Assembly (NCBI RefSeq): GCF_001514285.1
Contig: NZ_KQ949026.1
Coordinates: 248,001 to 312,000 of the forward strand
DNA length: 64,000 bases
Reading direction: 5' to 3'
Origin: Streptomyces sp. DSM 15324
GTDB taxonomy: Bacteria > Actinomycetota > Actinomycetes > Streptomycetales > Streptomycetaceae
The notes under the pieces are model-generated. The model made no database searches. It was not told the origin of the DNA and saw only the letters and a list, made by a program, of their open reading frames with translations. The translations under genes and the position numbers were made by a program. How positions within the stretch are numbered: the first letter of the stretch is position 1; each line of letters begins with the position of its first letter. Below are positions 16,490 through 24,864 of this stretch, in pieces.

Positions 16490-17365
16490 ATGGCGGCACA
16501 GGCGGGCAGTTCGGGGGTTCCCACCGGCGGTGAGGCGGACGGTACGGACGAGGTGGCCGACCTGTTCCGGGCACTCGGGCGGCAGATCAAGGTCGCGCGG
16601 GTACGGGCCGGGATGAGCCAGAAGGAGCTGGGCGACCGGCTCGGGTACGGGGAGGAGACCATCTCGTCCGTGGAGCGGGGGCGGCGGACACCTCAGCCGG
16701 AACTGCTGGTCGCGGCGGATGAGTTGCTGGAGTGTGGGGGGCTGCTGGCCTCGGCTGCGGAGGATGTGGAGCGGGCCAGGTCGAGGAGGAGGGTGCGGCA
16801 TCCGGAGTGGTTTCGGGACTATGCGCGGTTGGAGGCGGAGGCGGTTGAGCTCCACGACTACAGCGCGCTCGCCGTTCCCGGGCTCTTGCAGACCAAGGCG
16901 CACGCCCAGGTGGTCTTCCGGACGCGGCAACCCCTGTTGGACGAGGAGACCGTCGAACAGCGCGTGGCCGCGCGGTTGGACCGCCAGGAGATCTTCAAGC
17001 GTTGGCCGCCGCCGTTCACGACGTTCACCATCGAGGAATCAGTCTTGCGCCGCCCTCTCGGTGGGTGGGACGTTCATTACGAGCAACTTGAAGCACTGCT
17101 GAGGTTCGGCAGACTGCGCAGCGTCGAACTCCAGGTGCTGCCTATGGACCGCAAGGAACACCCCAGCCTGGGCGGGCCGTTCATCATGCTCACGCCGAAG
17201 GGCAAGCCACAGGTGGCCTATCTGGAGGTGCAGCACATTAGCCGGTTGATCACCGACCCGGACGAGGTCCGTATCCTTGCCGCACGCTACGGCAGCATCA
17301 GGGCGCAGGCGCTCACGCCAGAAGAGTCACTGCCCCTGATCGAGAAGATGCTGGGAGACCGATGA
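16490..17365 (+). CDS. XRE-family regulator with DUF5753-like sensor region (WhiJ-like)
   Basis: A 291-residue regulator. An XRE helix-turn-helix lies at about 27-85 (IKVARVRAGMSQKELGDRLG, then ETISSVERGRRTPQ). The larger C-terminal region begins with YARLEAEAVELHDY and carries VPGLLQTKAHAQVVF, typical of the DUF5753 tail of WhiJ-type proteins. The stop overlaps the next start (ATGA). WhiJ-type regulators repress development or antibiotic genes until relieved by a small DUF397 partner; many paralogues exist per Streptomyces genome. Confidence 0.92.
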   Translation: MAAQAGSSGVPTGGEADGTDEVADLFRALGRQIKVARVRAGMSQKELGDRLGYGEETISSVERGRRTPQPELLVAADELLECGGLLASAAEDVERARSRRRVRHPEWFRDYARLEAEAVELHDYSALAVPGLLQTKAHAQVVFRTRQPLLDEETVEQRVAARLDRQEIFKRWPPPFTTFTIEESVLRRPLGGWDVHYEQLEALLRFGRLRSVELQVLPMDRKEHPSLGGPFIMLTPKGKPQVAYLEVQHISRLITDPDEVRILAARYGSIRAQALTPEESLPLIEKMLGDR

Positions 17366-17565
17366 ACGCCGAACAGCCCACACGGCTGGACTGGTTCAAG
17401 AGCAGCTACAGCAGCGGCGAAGGGGGTGCGTGCGTCGAGGTCGCCGCCTATGGGACCGCCGTCCGCGTACGGGACTCCAAGGAACGGGGCGCCGGTCCGC
17501 AGCTCGCCTTCACGCAGGACGCGTGGGCCGGGTTCGTCGCGGACCTCGGGCGAGACGGGTTCTGA
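17362..17565 (+). CDS. DUF397 small protein, partner of the XRE regulator
   Basis: A 67-residue protein with the DUF397 pattern: WFKSSYSSGEGGACVEV, then VRVRDSKERG and a terminal AWAGFVADL. Its ATG overlaps the regulator's stop by 4 nt, so the two are coupled. Family members bind or relieve their adjacent WhiJ-like repressor, and toxin-antitoxin-like behaviour has been proposed for such pairs. Confidence 0.93.
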   Translation: MNAEQPTRLDWFKSSYSSGEGGACVEVAAYGTAVRVRDSKERGAGPQLAFTQDAWAGFVADLGRDGF

Positions 17566-17589
17566 CCCACCCGCCCGAGGCTGCGGCGC

Positions 17590-20500
17590 TCAGGCCTCGT
17601 GACGCGGGCCCTTCCCCGGCGGCGGGTCCAGCACGGTCCGGTACTCGCCGCCGGTCACGCGGGCCTCTTCCATACGGTCGTAGATGTCGAGGATGAGGTC
17701 CTTGGTGCGGTAGCGGCCATGGGCAGCTTCCTCGTCGCTCTTGAGACGGGGGAACGCGTCCATGACGTACTCCGCGTCATCGCGAGCCAGTCCGTAGAGG
17801 TGGAAAAAGGCAGCGTCCAGCTCTGCACGCAGCAATCCACGCCGTTCCTCATCCCACCGGAAGGGGCGCCCCGCCACACCGATCGCTATGGCGAACGCCT
17901 CCATGTCGTTGGCGGTGTAAGCAAGTTCCGCCACTCTTGCGGCAACCCACTCCGCCACGATCTCGCCGCTGCTCCACGGACACGGCTGGTCGCCCGCCTC
18001 GGGGCTGAGAACTGGAAGCTGGTAGACCGTGAAGAACTTCAGGTGTGTACCGCTGAACTTCTGACGTGCCACGAAGTCGAGCACGTACGAGGACAGCGCC
18101 GCCTGGAGCAGCGCAGGATTGCCGAAGGAAGGCAGCATCAACAACGTGCCGTCAGGAACGGCGGTGCGACGCAGAGCCGTGTTGATCATGGTCCGACGAT
18201 CCACGGTCCGGCAGATGTCACGCCACCCCAACAGCCAGTCCTCGTACCACTCCTTGTCCGCCAGCCGCGTTTTAACTCCGGGCCACATGATCGGGTTCAG
18301 CTTCTTATCCCGCTTGCCCGAGTCCACGTCGAACTCCGGCGCCCAGTACCGGGGCATCGGCGCGAAGTCGGGGTCGTCGTGCTGTTCCGGCGTCACACGC
18401 GGGAGGGTGCCGACGTTGGCCTGGGCCTGGGTCTGGCCCTCGTACGTGCCGAGGCGGTGGTCGAAGTGGTGGAGCATCTTCGCCTCGTACAGCGGGAGAT
18501 AGCGGCGCGTCTTCCCCTCTTCGTCGACGCGCGTGAAGACGTTGCCGGTCAACTTCCATCCCTCGTCCGCCAGTTCCTGCTTGCCCCGGAACAGGTGGGA
18601 GTCGGAGGCCATGTTGAACAGGCCCTGTCGGAAGGTCAGCCCCCACGGGTTGCTGCCGCCCCTGCCGTATTCGTCCGGCTCCTTGAGCAGAACAGGGACT
18701 CGGCTGTAGACGCCGAAGGTGATCTCGGCTTCGCGCCGGGACTCAAAGACCGGGAGGTTCCCGGTGTTCGGGTTGACCAGCAGGATCTCCTCCAGCGGCA
18801 TGGTGAACCGGCGCGAAGGCAGGTCCTCCATGTACCAAGTCCCGAACGCGAAGGAAGCATCCCGGACCTGCACCTCTCGGCCGGTAACCGTGAGCAGACA
18901 GAAGCGCGTCGAATGGTGCACGTCCCGACTCAGCACGAACGCCTCGTTCTTGAAGTCCAGGAACGACACCAGCCGCTTCGAGCGCACCAAGTCGGAGAAG
19001 AACGGTGCCGTCGTCGCGTCCGTGGCGATGCCCGTCTGCAGAACCAGCCCGAACCGCCCCTGCGGCGCGATCCCGTGCGACGCCGCCTCCGCGAACAGCG
19101 GGTACGTGTTCAACTTGCCGCGCGCGGCCAGCGGGAACCGGCCCGACCATCGCGCTAGATGGGAGGAGCCGTCGGATCGCCGCTTATCGGCAATGTACTT
19201 GGCATGCAGCTCATGGTCGGCCTCGTCGTCGCCCCGGGCGAGCTCGTCGATCAGAACCTGTCGTGCCGCTTGGTTCGCGGCCTTCGCGATCTTCGGTGCG
19301 GTGGTGGCGAAGTGCTCCTCGGTCTTGAACTCAAGGGTCTCCCAGGGCGGATTCCCCAGCATGCAGCTAAACCCGCCCTCCCACCCGGTCCGCTCGTCCA
19401 CCCCCGGCGCCTTCGCATTCGCCGGAACCCGGAACACCTCCGGGAACTCCAGATGCCAGTGGAAGAACCGGTACTCCTCCCGCAGATCCTCGATGTGCTT
19501 CAACGTACCGTCGGGCAGGCTCGCGCCGCCGTCCTCGGAGTGCAGCGTAAGCAGCGACTTCGTCGTCAGCGCCGGCGGCGTCGCCGTCTTCGTTTTCTTC
19601 CAGACGAACGCCGCACACCACGCGTCGGCCAACTTCAGCGCCCGGGTGTAGTTGCGGTCCTTGGTGGTCAGCTCTCGGTACGCCTTGGCCTGGTTCCGGA
19701 CGTCCTCCAGTTCCTGCGAGTCCGTCTCCGTGATCGCCGAGACCGTCTCGCCGAACTCCGCGTTGGACTCGGTCAGCACCTCCTCCTCCGCGAACAGGGC
19801 GTCCTGGTTCGCCCCGTGGCGCAGCGCGACCTTCCACGCGGTCCGCTCCGCCGCGTTGCGCTTCTTCAGGTCGGTGACGTGCTTCGACTCGTCGCCCTCC
19901 AGCGGCTTGAACGCGTCGTCGGGCAGGCCCTCAGCCAGCAGCTTCGGCGTGGTGCCCAGCAGGCCGTTGCCGTGCTTGATGTGGGCGTCGAGGAAGGTGA
20001 GCGGTCGGCCCGGCCTCATCGCCTCGATCCACAACGACACCTTGGCCAGCTCGACGGCCATCTCGTTGAGGTCGACGCCGTACACGCACCGCGCGATGAC
20101 GTCGCGCAGGGCGTGCCGTACGTCCTCGGCGCTCGGCTCGGGGTCGTCGGTGCGGATCTCGGCGAGGCGGCGGGCGATGCGGCGGGCGGCGGCGACCAGG
20201 AAGTGCCCGGAGCCGCAGGCGGGGTCGCACACCGTCAGGGCGAGCAGCGCGTCCTCGCGCTCCTTCTTCGTCGTACCGGACTTGACGGCCTGGTCGATGA
20301 CCGGGTCGAGGGTGGAGTCGAGGAGGCAGTCGATGAGCGGGGACGGGGTGTAGTAGGAGCCGGAGGTCTTGCGGTCGTTGCCGTCCAGCTTGGCCAGGAC
20401 GTACTCGTTGCCCTCGCCGAGGCGCGGCTCCAGTTCGAGCAGGGACTCGTAGACCGAGCCGAGCTCGTCGGCGCCGAGGTGGCGGTAGTCGACCTTGCGG

Positions 20501-21762
20501 GGGCGACCCAGCTTGGCGTCGTACACCTCGGACAGGGCGCGTACGGCCTCGTAGAGGGACTGGTTGGACAGGCTCAGGCCGTCCAGGATCCGGTCCGCGG
20601 CGGTGGGCTCGAACAGGCCGCCCAGCGCCGGGAGTCCGAGTTCGGGGCGGCCGCCCGGCGTGCCGAGGCCCTCGATGACCAGCCGCAGCGCCTGCCACTG
20701 GTCGCCGTGGAGGGTGCCGGTGCGGCGGGCGACACGGCGCAGGCGGGCCGTGGAGAAGTACTTCTCGTACGTGTCGCGGGCCTGCCTGGTGGCGTCGGGG
20801 TGCAGGAGCAGGTCCCGGTCCTCGGTGACGAAGAGGAACAGCAGGCGGTAGGCGAGGCGGAGCAGGGCGGGGTGGAGGTCGTCGCGGACGTTCTTGTCGC
20901 GGGTGGTGCGCAGGGCGTCGCGCAGGTCGGCGTTGTCGGGGTGGGTGATCAGGCCCGTGCCGATCACGGTCAGGGCCTTCTCGACGCCCTTGCGGAGTTC
21001 CTTCAGGGCGCGGGTGCCGCTGTCGATGGCCTCGGTGCGCCACTTCTCCAGCGGGCAGGTCGCGGCCGGCTCGCCCTCGGCGCGGGGCTCGAAGCGGGTG
21101 CGGTGCAGGAGGCGCCACAGGAGGACGAAGTCGTCGGAGCGGTCGCCGTCGAAGATCGCGCGCAGGTCGAACTCGATGAACGCGGCGCCGGTGAGGGAGG
21201 CGGACTCGCGCAGCAGGCGCAGCTGGCGGCCGTTGGAGAGGACACCCCAGAGGGTGGAGTCCGCCGAGCGGTTGAGGTACTCCTGCACCATCGACTGGGG
21301 GGCCTGCTTGGCCAGTTCGGTGGTGCGCGTGTCGAGGGGGACGTTCCAGCCGGTGAGGTGGACGGGGACGTGCGCCCAGTGGTGGCTGACCTCGAAGTCC
21401 TTCTCGCCGTCGTGGGAGGGCAGGCCGGGCACGGGGACGGGGGTGAGGGCGCCGAAGCCGAGCTGCTCGAAGAGGGGCAGCAGCCAGCGTTCGGTGGTGA
21501 CGCCGACCGCGTGTACGCCGGGGTCGGCGTCGGCGCCGTCGCGGGCCAGGGCGTCCTGGTAGGAGGCCCATACGCCGCGCAGGTAGCCCCAGGAGCGCTC
21601 GGCGGCGTCCCGTACCGAGTCGCCCTTGGCGTACAGGCGGTAGTCGGCGGGCTTGGAGCCGGTCTGCTCCTTGCCCTCCTTGATGCGGACCAAGAGGTCG
21701 TAGGGCAGGAGGCCGCCGACGGTGGCGACGGTGTCGGTGACGGAGGTCCTGGCGGTGCTCAT
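17590..21762 (-). CDS. Eco57I-type N6-adenine DNA methylase, DrmMI-like
   Basis: A 1390-residue class I methyltransferase adding methyl groups to adenine from S-adenosylmethionine. Motif I DPACGSGHF is at 513-521, preceded by GSYYTPSPLID; YGVDLNEMAVELA follows and motif IV NPPW is at 804-807. About 500 helical residues precede the catalytic core and a long recognition-like region follows it. Size and architecture match DrmMI of class 1 DISARM and the PglX/Eco57I type. ATG at 21762 overlaps the stop of the SNF2 gene (ATGA). It is last of three genes and converges on the DUF397 gene with a 24-nt gap. In DISARM the methylase marks self DNA; that role is inferred here. A PD-(D/E)XK head like that of type IIG enzymes was not evident. 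Confidence 0.88.
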   Translation of the reverse strand: MSTARTSVTDTVATVGGLLPYDLLVRIKEGKEQTGSKPADYRLYAKGDSVRDAAERSWGYLRGVWASYQDALARDGADADPGVHAVGVTTERWLLPLFEQLGFGALTPVPVPGLPSHDGEKDFEVSHHWAHVPVHLTGWNVPLDTRTTELAKQAPQSMVQEYLNRSADSTLWGVLSNGRQLRLLRESASLTGAAFIEFDLRAIFDGDRSDDFVLLWRLLHRTRFEPRAEGEPAATCPLEKWRTEAIDSGTRALKELRKGVEKALTVIGTGLITHPDNADLRDALRTTRDKNVRDDLHPALLRLAYRLLFLFVTEDRDLLLHPDATRQARDTYEKYFSTARLRRVARRTGTLHGDQWQALRLVIEGLGTPGGRPELGLPALGGLFEPTAADRILDGLSLSNQSLYEAVRALSEVYDAKLGRPRKVDYRHLGADELGSVYESLLELEPRLGEGNEYVLAKLDGNDRKTSGSYYTPSPLIDCLLDSTLDPVIDQAVKSGTTKKEREDALLALTVCDPACGSGHFLVAAARRIARRLAEIRTDDPEPSAEDVRHALRDVIARCVYGVDLNEMAVELAKVSLWIEAMRPGRPLTFLDAHIKHGNGLLGTTPKLLAEGLPDDAFKPLEGDESKHVTDLKKRNAAERTAWKVALRHGANQDALFAEEEVLTESNAEFGETVSAITETDSQELEDVRNQAKAYRELTTKDRNYTRALKLADAWCAAFVWKKTKTATPPALTTKSLLTLHSEDGGASLPDGTLKHIEDLREEYRFFHWHLEFPEVFRVPANAKAPGVDERTGWEGGFSCMLGNPPWETLEFKTEEHFATTAPKIAKAANQAARQVLIDELARGDDEADHELHAKYIADKRRSDGSSHLARWSGRFPLAARGKLNTYPLFAEAASHGIAPQGRFGLVLQTGIATDATTAPFFSDLVRSKRLVSFLDFKNEAFVLSRDVHHSTRFCLLTVTGREVQVRDASFAFGTWYMEDLPSRRFTMPLEEILLVNPNTGNLPVFESRREAEITFGVYSRVPVLLKEPDEYGRGGSNPWGLTFRQGLFNMASDSHLFRGKQELADEGWKLTGNVFTRVDEEGKTRRYLPLYEAKMLHHFDHRLGTYEGQTQAQANVGTLPRVTPEQHDDPDFAPMPRYWAPEFDVDSGKRDKKLNPIMWPGVKTRLADKEWYEDWLLGWRDICRTVDRRTMINTALRRTAVPDGTLLMLPSFGNPALLQAALSSYVLDFVARQKFSGTHLKFFTVYQLPVLSPEAGDQPCPWSSGEIVAEWVAARVAELAYTANDMEAFAIAIGVAGRPFRWDEERRGLLRAELDAAFFHLYGLARDDAEYVMDAFPRLKSDEEAAHGRYRTKDLILDIYDRMEEARVTGGEYRTVLDPPPGKGPRHEA

Positions 21763-24725
21763 GCGCCCACTCCCTGGGGGAACGTCGGGGCCGGGCGGTA
21801 GTGGTACACGCCCAGGATGTCCGGGTCGCCCTGCGGGACGACCTTCAGGCCCGCGAGGCGGGCGCGGGAGGCGGTGCGGACCCTGCGGTGCGAGGCCTCC
21901 AGGGTGCGGCCCAACTCAGCCGACTGGTCGCGCAGTTCGGGCATGATCGCGGGCAGGGCGGCCAGGATCTCGGCGATGTGCTCGGTGGCGAACTTCGGGT
22001 CGGTGTTCTGTGTGGCGCGCGCGTCGAGGAGGGCCAGCGCCTCGTCCTCCGGCAGCCAGTCGGGGGCGTCGGGCCTGCCGCGGTAGGCGACCACGCGGGC
22101 GTCCTCGGCGAGCTGCTCGCGCACCGAGCCGTCACGGGCGGGCAGGTTGAGCTGGAAGCGGTGTCGTACGAGCAGGAGCGTGGTGTTCCGCTCCACGGCC
22201 TTCGTACGGACGACTCCGCAGCGGCGGGCCGGGCGCTGCCACTCCGGGACCTTGCCGGCGTCGTCGAGGGCCGCGTCCAGGACGAAGCGGGCGACGGCGG
22301 CGACCACCGGGTCGGTGCGGGTGAGGGCGGCCTCGCCGCGCGGGGCGCTGGGGGCGTCGTGGAAGACGACCGGGCGGGGGTGGCGGGGGCCGAGTGCGTG
22401 GGAGACGGTGTCGCGCAGGCCCTGCGGGAGGGCGTCGGTGTGCGCGGTGAAGCCGCCCTGCTTCGTGGGCGCGGGCATACCGCGCAGGGCGCCCAGGGCG
22501 CGGCGGGTGAAGTCCCGTACCTCCTCGCCGGTGCCGAGCGCGGCACGGACCTCGTCGACCTCGGCGGCTACCTCGTCCTTCTTGATGGTGTGCTGGGCGT
22601 AGCGGGAGCGGTGGCGCTTCTCGCGGTCGGCGGAGGACTGCCAGGCGATCTCCAGCTGTTCGGCCACCTCCTCCTGCGCGAACAGCCCCTCCTGCTCGTA
22701 CACCGACCGCTCGCCGCGCAGGATCAGGCCCTCGAACACGGCCTGCATGGCGCTCTCGGACTCCTGCGGCACGGGCACGGAGATGCCGGTGACGCGACGG
22801 ATGCGCTCGTGCTTGCGGAGCAGGACGTTGAGGACGATGCCGTCGACGGGGTTGTCGGCGCCGTACAGGGTAAGCGCCTTGACGACGTCGGTGCGCTGGC
22901 CGAAGCGGTCGACGCGGCCCTCGCGCTGCTCGTGGCGGGTCGGGTTCCACGCGAGGTCGTAGTGGACGACGGCGTCGAAGGACTCCTGGAGGTTGACGCC
23001 CTCGGAGAGGCAGTCGGTGGCGACCAGGACACGGCGCTCGGGCGCGGGGTTGCCGTCCTCGTCGGTGCCGGTCAGCTCGGCGATACGGGTGACACGCTGG
23101 TCGGGTGAGAGTTCGCCGGTCACGGAGGCGACCGCGACAGGGTGTTCGGTGCCCTTCTTGTTGAGGGCCTTCCTGAGGTGGTCGGCCACGTAGTCGGCGG
23201 TCGCGATGTAGCGGCAGAAGACGATGGGGCGGTAGCCCTCGTCGAGGAGGTCGGAGACGGTGGTGATCAGCTTCTTCAGCTTGGCGTCGCGGGTCGCGCC
23301 GTAGAGCTTCTTCGCCGATTCGGCCATGGCGACCAGGCGGGCCTTCTCCTCGTCGTCGGCCTCGGCGTCGACCTCGGTGCTGGTGGCCTCGGTGCTGTTG
23401 GCCGTGGGGAGGCGGGTGCCCGGTACGGCGTCCGCGGACTCGGGGGTCTCACTGTCGGCCGGGTCGGAGACCGTGCGCTCCCCGGTGCGGTCCGCCTCGG
23501 CGGGGGTGTCCGCCTCCTCGACGCCGGCGCGCGTGTTCAGGGACTGCACGGCGGCGGCCGGGGAGGAGGAGAGCGTGCGCAGCAGGGCGAGGGTGGACCA
23601 CCAGCGCTGACGCTGCTGGAGGGCGCCGTCGGCCGCGCGTACGGTCTCGCGGGCGTAGGACAGGACCTCGTCGAGGAGCTTCTTGTAGTCGCGGTGCAGG
23701 GTGTAGGCGGTCTCGGCGGTGTCCCGGGAGGACGGGAAGTGGGCGCCGTCCTGGAAGTCCTCGCGGATGTCGGCCCGGCGGCGCTGCACGAAGAACTCGG
23801 CGAGCAGCCTGCGGCCCGCGTCGGTGTCGAAGGGGACGGCGGCCAGACGGTCGTCGAGCAGACCGATCAGACGGCGGAAGGGCTCCTCCTTGCCGCTGTG
23901 CGGAGTGGCCGTCACGAGGAGCAGGTGGCGGTCGGCCCGGTCGGCGAGGGCGCGCAACAGCGCGTACCGCTGCTGGGAGGAGCGGGCGGACACGCCGGCC
24001 GTGGTGTCGGAGACGCAGGAGTGCGCCTCGTCGACGATCACCAGGTCGGGGCAGTTGCGCAGGAAGTCCTCCCGGTGGCGGGGGGACTTGATGAAGTCGG
24101 TGGAGACGACGTACGCGCCGTCGGGGCGGAACACCGACTGGCCGTACGGCGTCTCGCGCTCCAGACGTCCGATCGTGGACGGCAGCACGAGGCGAGCGTC
24201 CACGCCGAACTTGCCGTACAGCTCGGCCCGCCACTGCTCGGCCAGGGCGGGCGAGCACAGCACGACCAGGCCTCGGGCATCACCCTGGGCCAACAGTTCG
24301 GCGGCGATCAGCCCGGCCTCCACCGTCTTGCCGATGCCGACGTCGTCGGCGATCAGCAACCGGACGGTGTCCTGGCGCAGCGCCATCAGCAGCGGGACCA
24401 GCTGGTACGGGCGCGGGTCGACGGCGATCGAGGCGAGCGACCGGAAGGGGCCCGCGCCGGAGCGGAAACCGATACGCAGGGCGGTGCGCAGCAGCCCGGC
24501 GGCCTGCTGGTCGCCGAGGTCGGAGGGGGTGGGCTGGGCGAAAGTGGCGTGGACGACGGTCTCCAGGCCGGGCAGGACGCCCGCGATGTCGTCGTCGGCG
24601 CCGCCGAGCGGGCGCAGGACGAGCAGGTCGGCTGTGGAGTCGGGCAGCACGACCCACTCGCGGCCCCGGGCGTGGACGAGGGAGCCGACGGCGTACGGCT
24701 GGGCCGGCTGGGCGGCGGTGGTCAT
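21759..24725 (-). CDS. SNF2-family helicase, DrmD-like
   Basis: A 988-residue SWI2/SNF2-type ATPase. The N-terminal ~100 residues include a small barrel-like stretch (GSLVHARGREWVVLPD). Walker A is IADDVGIGKT (125-134), typical of the RapA/SNF2 group, and DEAH is at 232-235. The second lobe has VLVATDCLSEGVNLQ and the motif VI-like RHEQREGRVDRFGQ. An acidic Thr/Glu/Asp insertion lies around 400-460. It is followed by the methylase with an ATGA overlap and preceded at 139 nt by the fused helicase gene. Size and neighbours fit DrmD of class 1 DISARM, where it works with DrmMI and the DrmAB core. Confidence 0.88.
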   Translation of the reverse strand: MTTAAQPAQPYAVGSLVHARGREWVVLPDSTADLLVLRPLGGADDDIAGVLPGLETVVHATFAQPTPSDLGDQQAAGLLRTALRIGFRSGAGPFRSLASIAVDPRPYQLVPLLMALRQDTVRLLIADDVGIGKTVEAGLIAAELLAQGDARGLVVLCSPALAEQWRAELYGKFGVDARLVLPSTIGRLERETPYGQSVFRPDGAYVVSTDFIKSPRHREDFLRNCPDLVIVDEAHSCVSDTTAGVSARSSQQRYALLRALADRADRHLLLVTATPHSGKEEPFRRLIGLLDDRLAAVPFDTDAGRRLLAEFFVQRRRADIREDFQDGAHFPSSRDTAETAYTLHRDYKKLLDEVLSYARETVRAADGALQQRQRWWSTLALLRTLSSSPAAAVQSLNTRAGVEEADTPAEADRTGERTVSDPADSETPESADAVPGTRLPTANSTEATSTEVDAEADDEEKARLVAMAESAKKLYGATRDAKLKKLITTVSDLLDEGYRPIVFCRYIATADYVADHLRKALNKKGTEHPVAVASVTGELSPDQRVTRIAELTGTDEDGNPAPERRVLVATDCLSEGVNLQESFDAVVHYDLAWNPTRHEQREGRVDRFGQRTDVVKALTLYGADNPVDGIVLNVLLRKHERIRRVTGISVPVPQESESAMQAVFEGLILRGERSVYEQEGLFAQEEVAEQLEIAWQSSADREKRHRSRYAQHTIKKDEVAAEVDEVRAALGTGEEVRDFTRRALGALRGMPAPTKQGGFTAHTDALPQGLRDTVSHALGPRHPRPVVFHDAPSAPRGEAALTRTDPVVAAVARFVLDAALDDAGKVPEWQRPARRCGVVRTKAVERNTTLLLVRHRFQLNLPARDGSVREQLAEDARVVAYRGRPDAPDWLPEDEALALLDARATQNTDPKFATEHIAEILAALPAIMPELRDQSAELGRTLEASHRRVRTASRARLAGLKVVPQGDPDILGVYHYRPAPTFPQGVGA

Positions 24726-24864
24726 GCGGGCCTTCCGGGGTCGGGCGGTATGGGTCGGGGCGGTAGGGGTCGTTCGGGCGGGCCAGCGGGGGCGGTGGCC
24801 GGGCGGATCGCGTGCGGGCCATGGCCCCGGGGCGGACCGAAGGGGTCCACCCCGGACCCTGAGA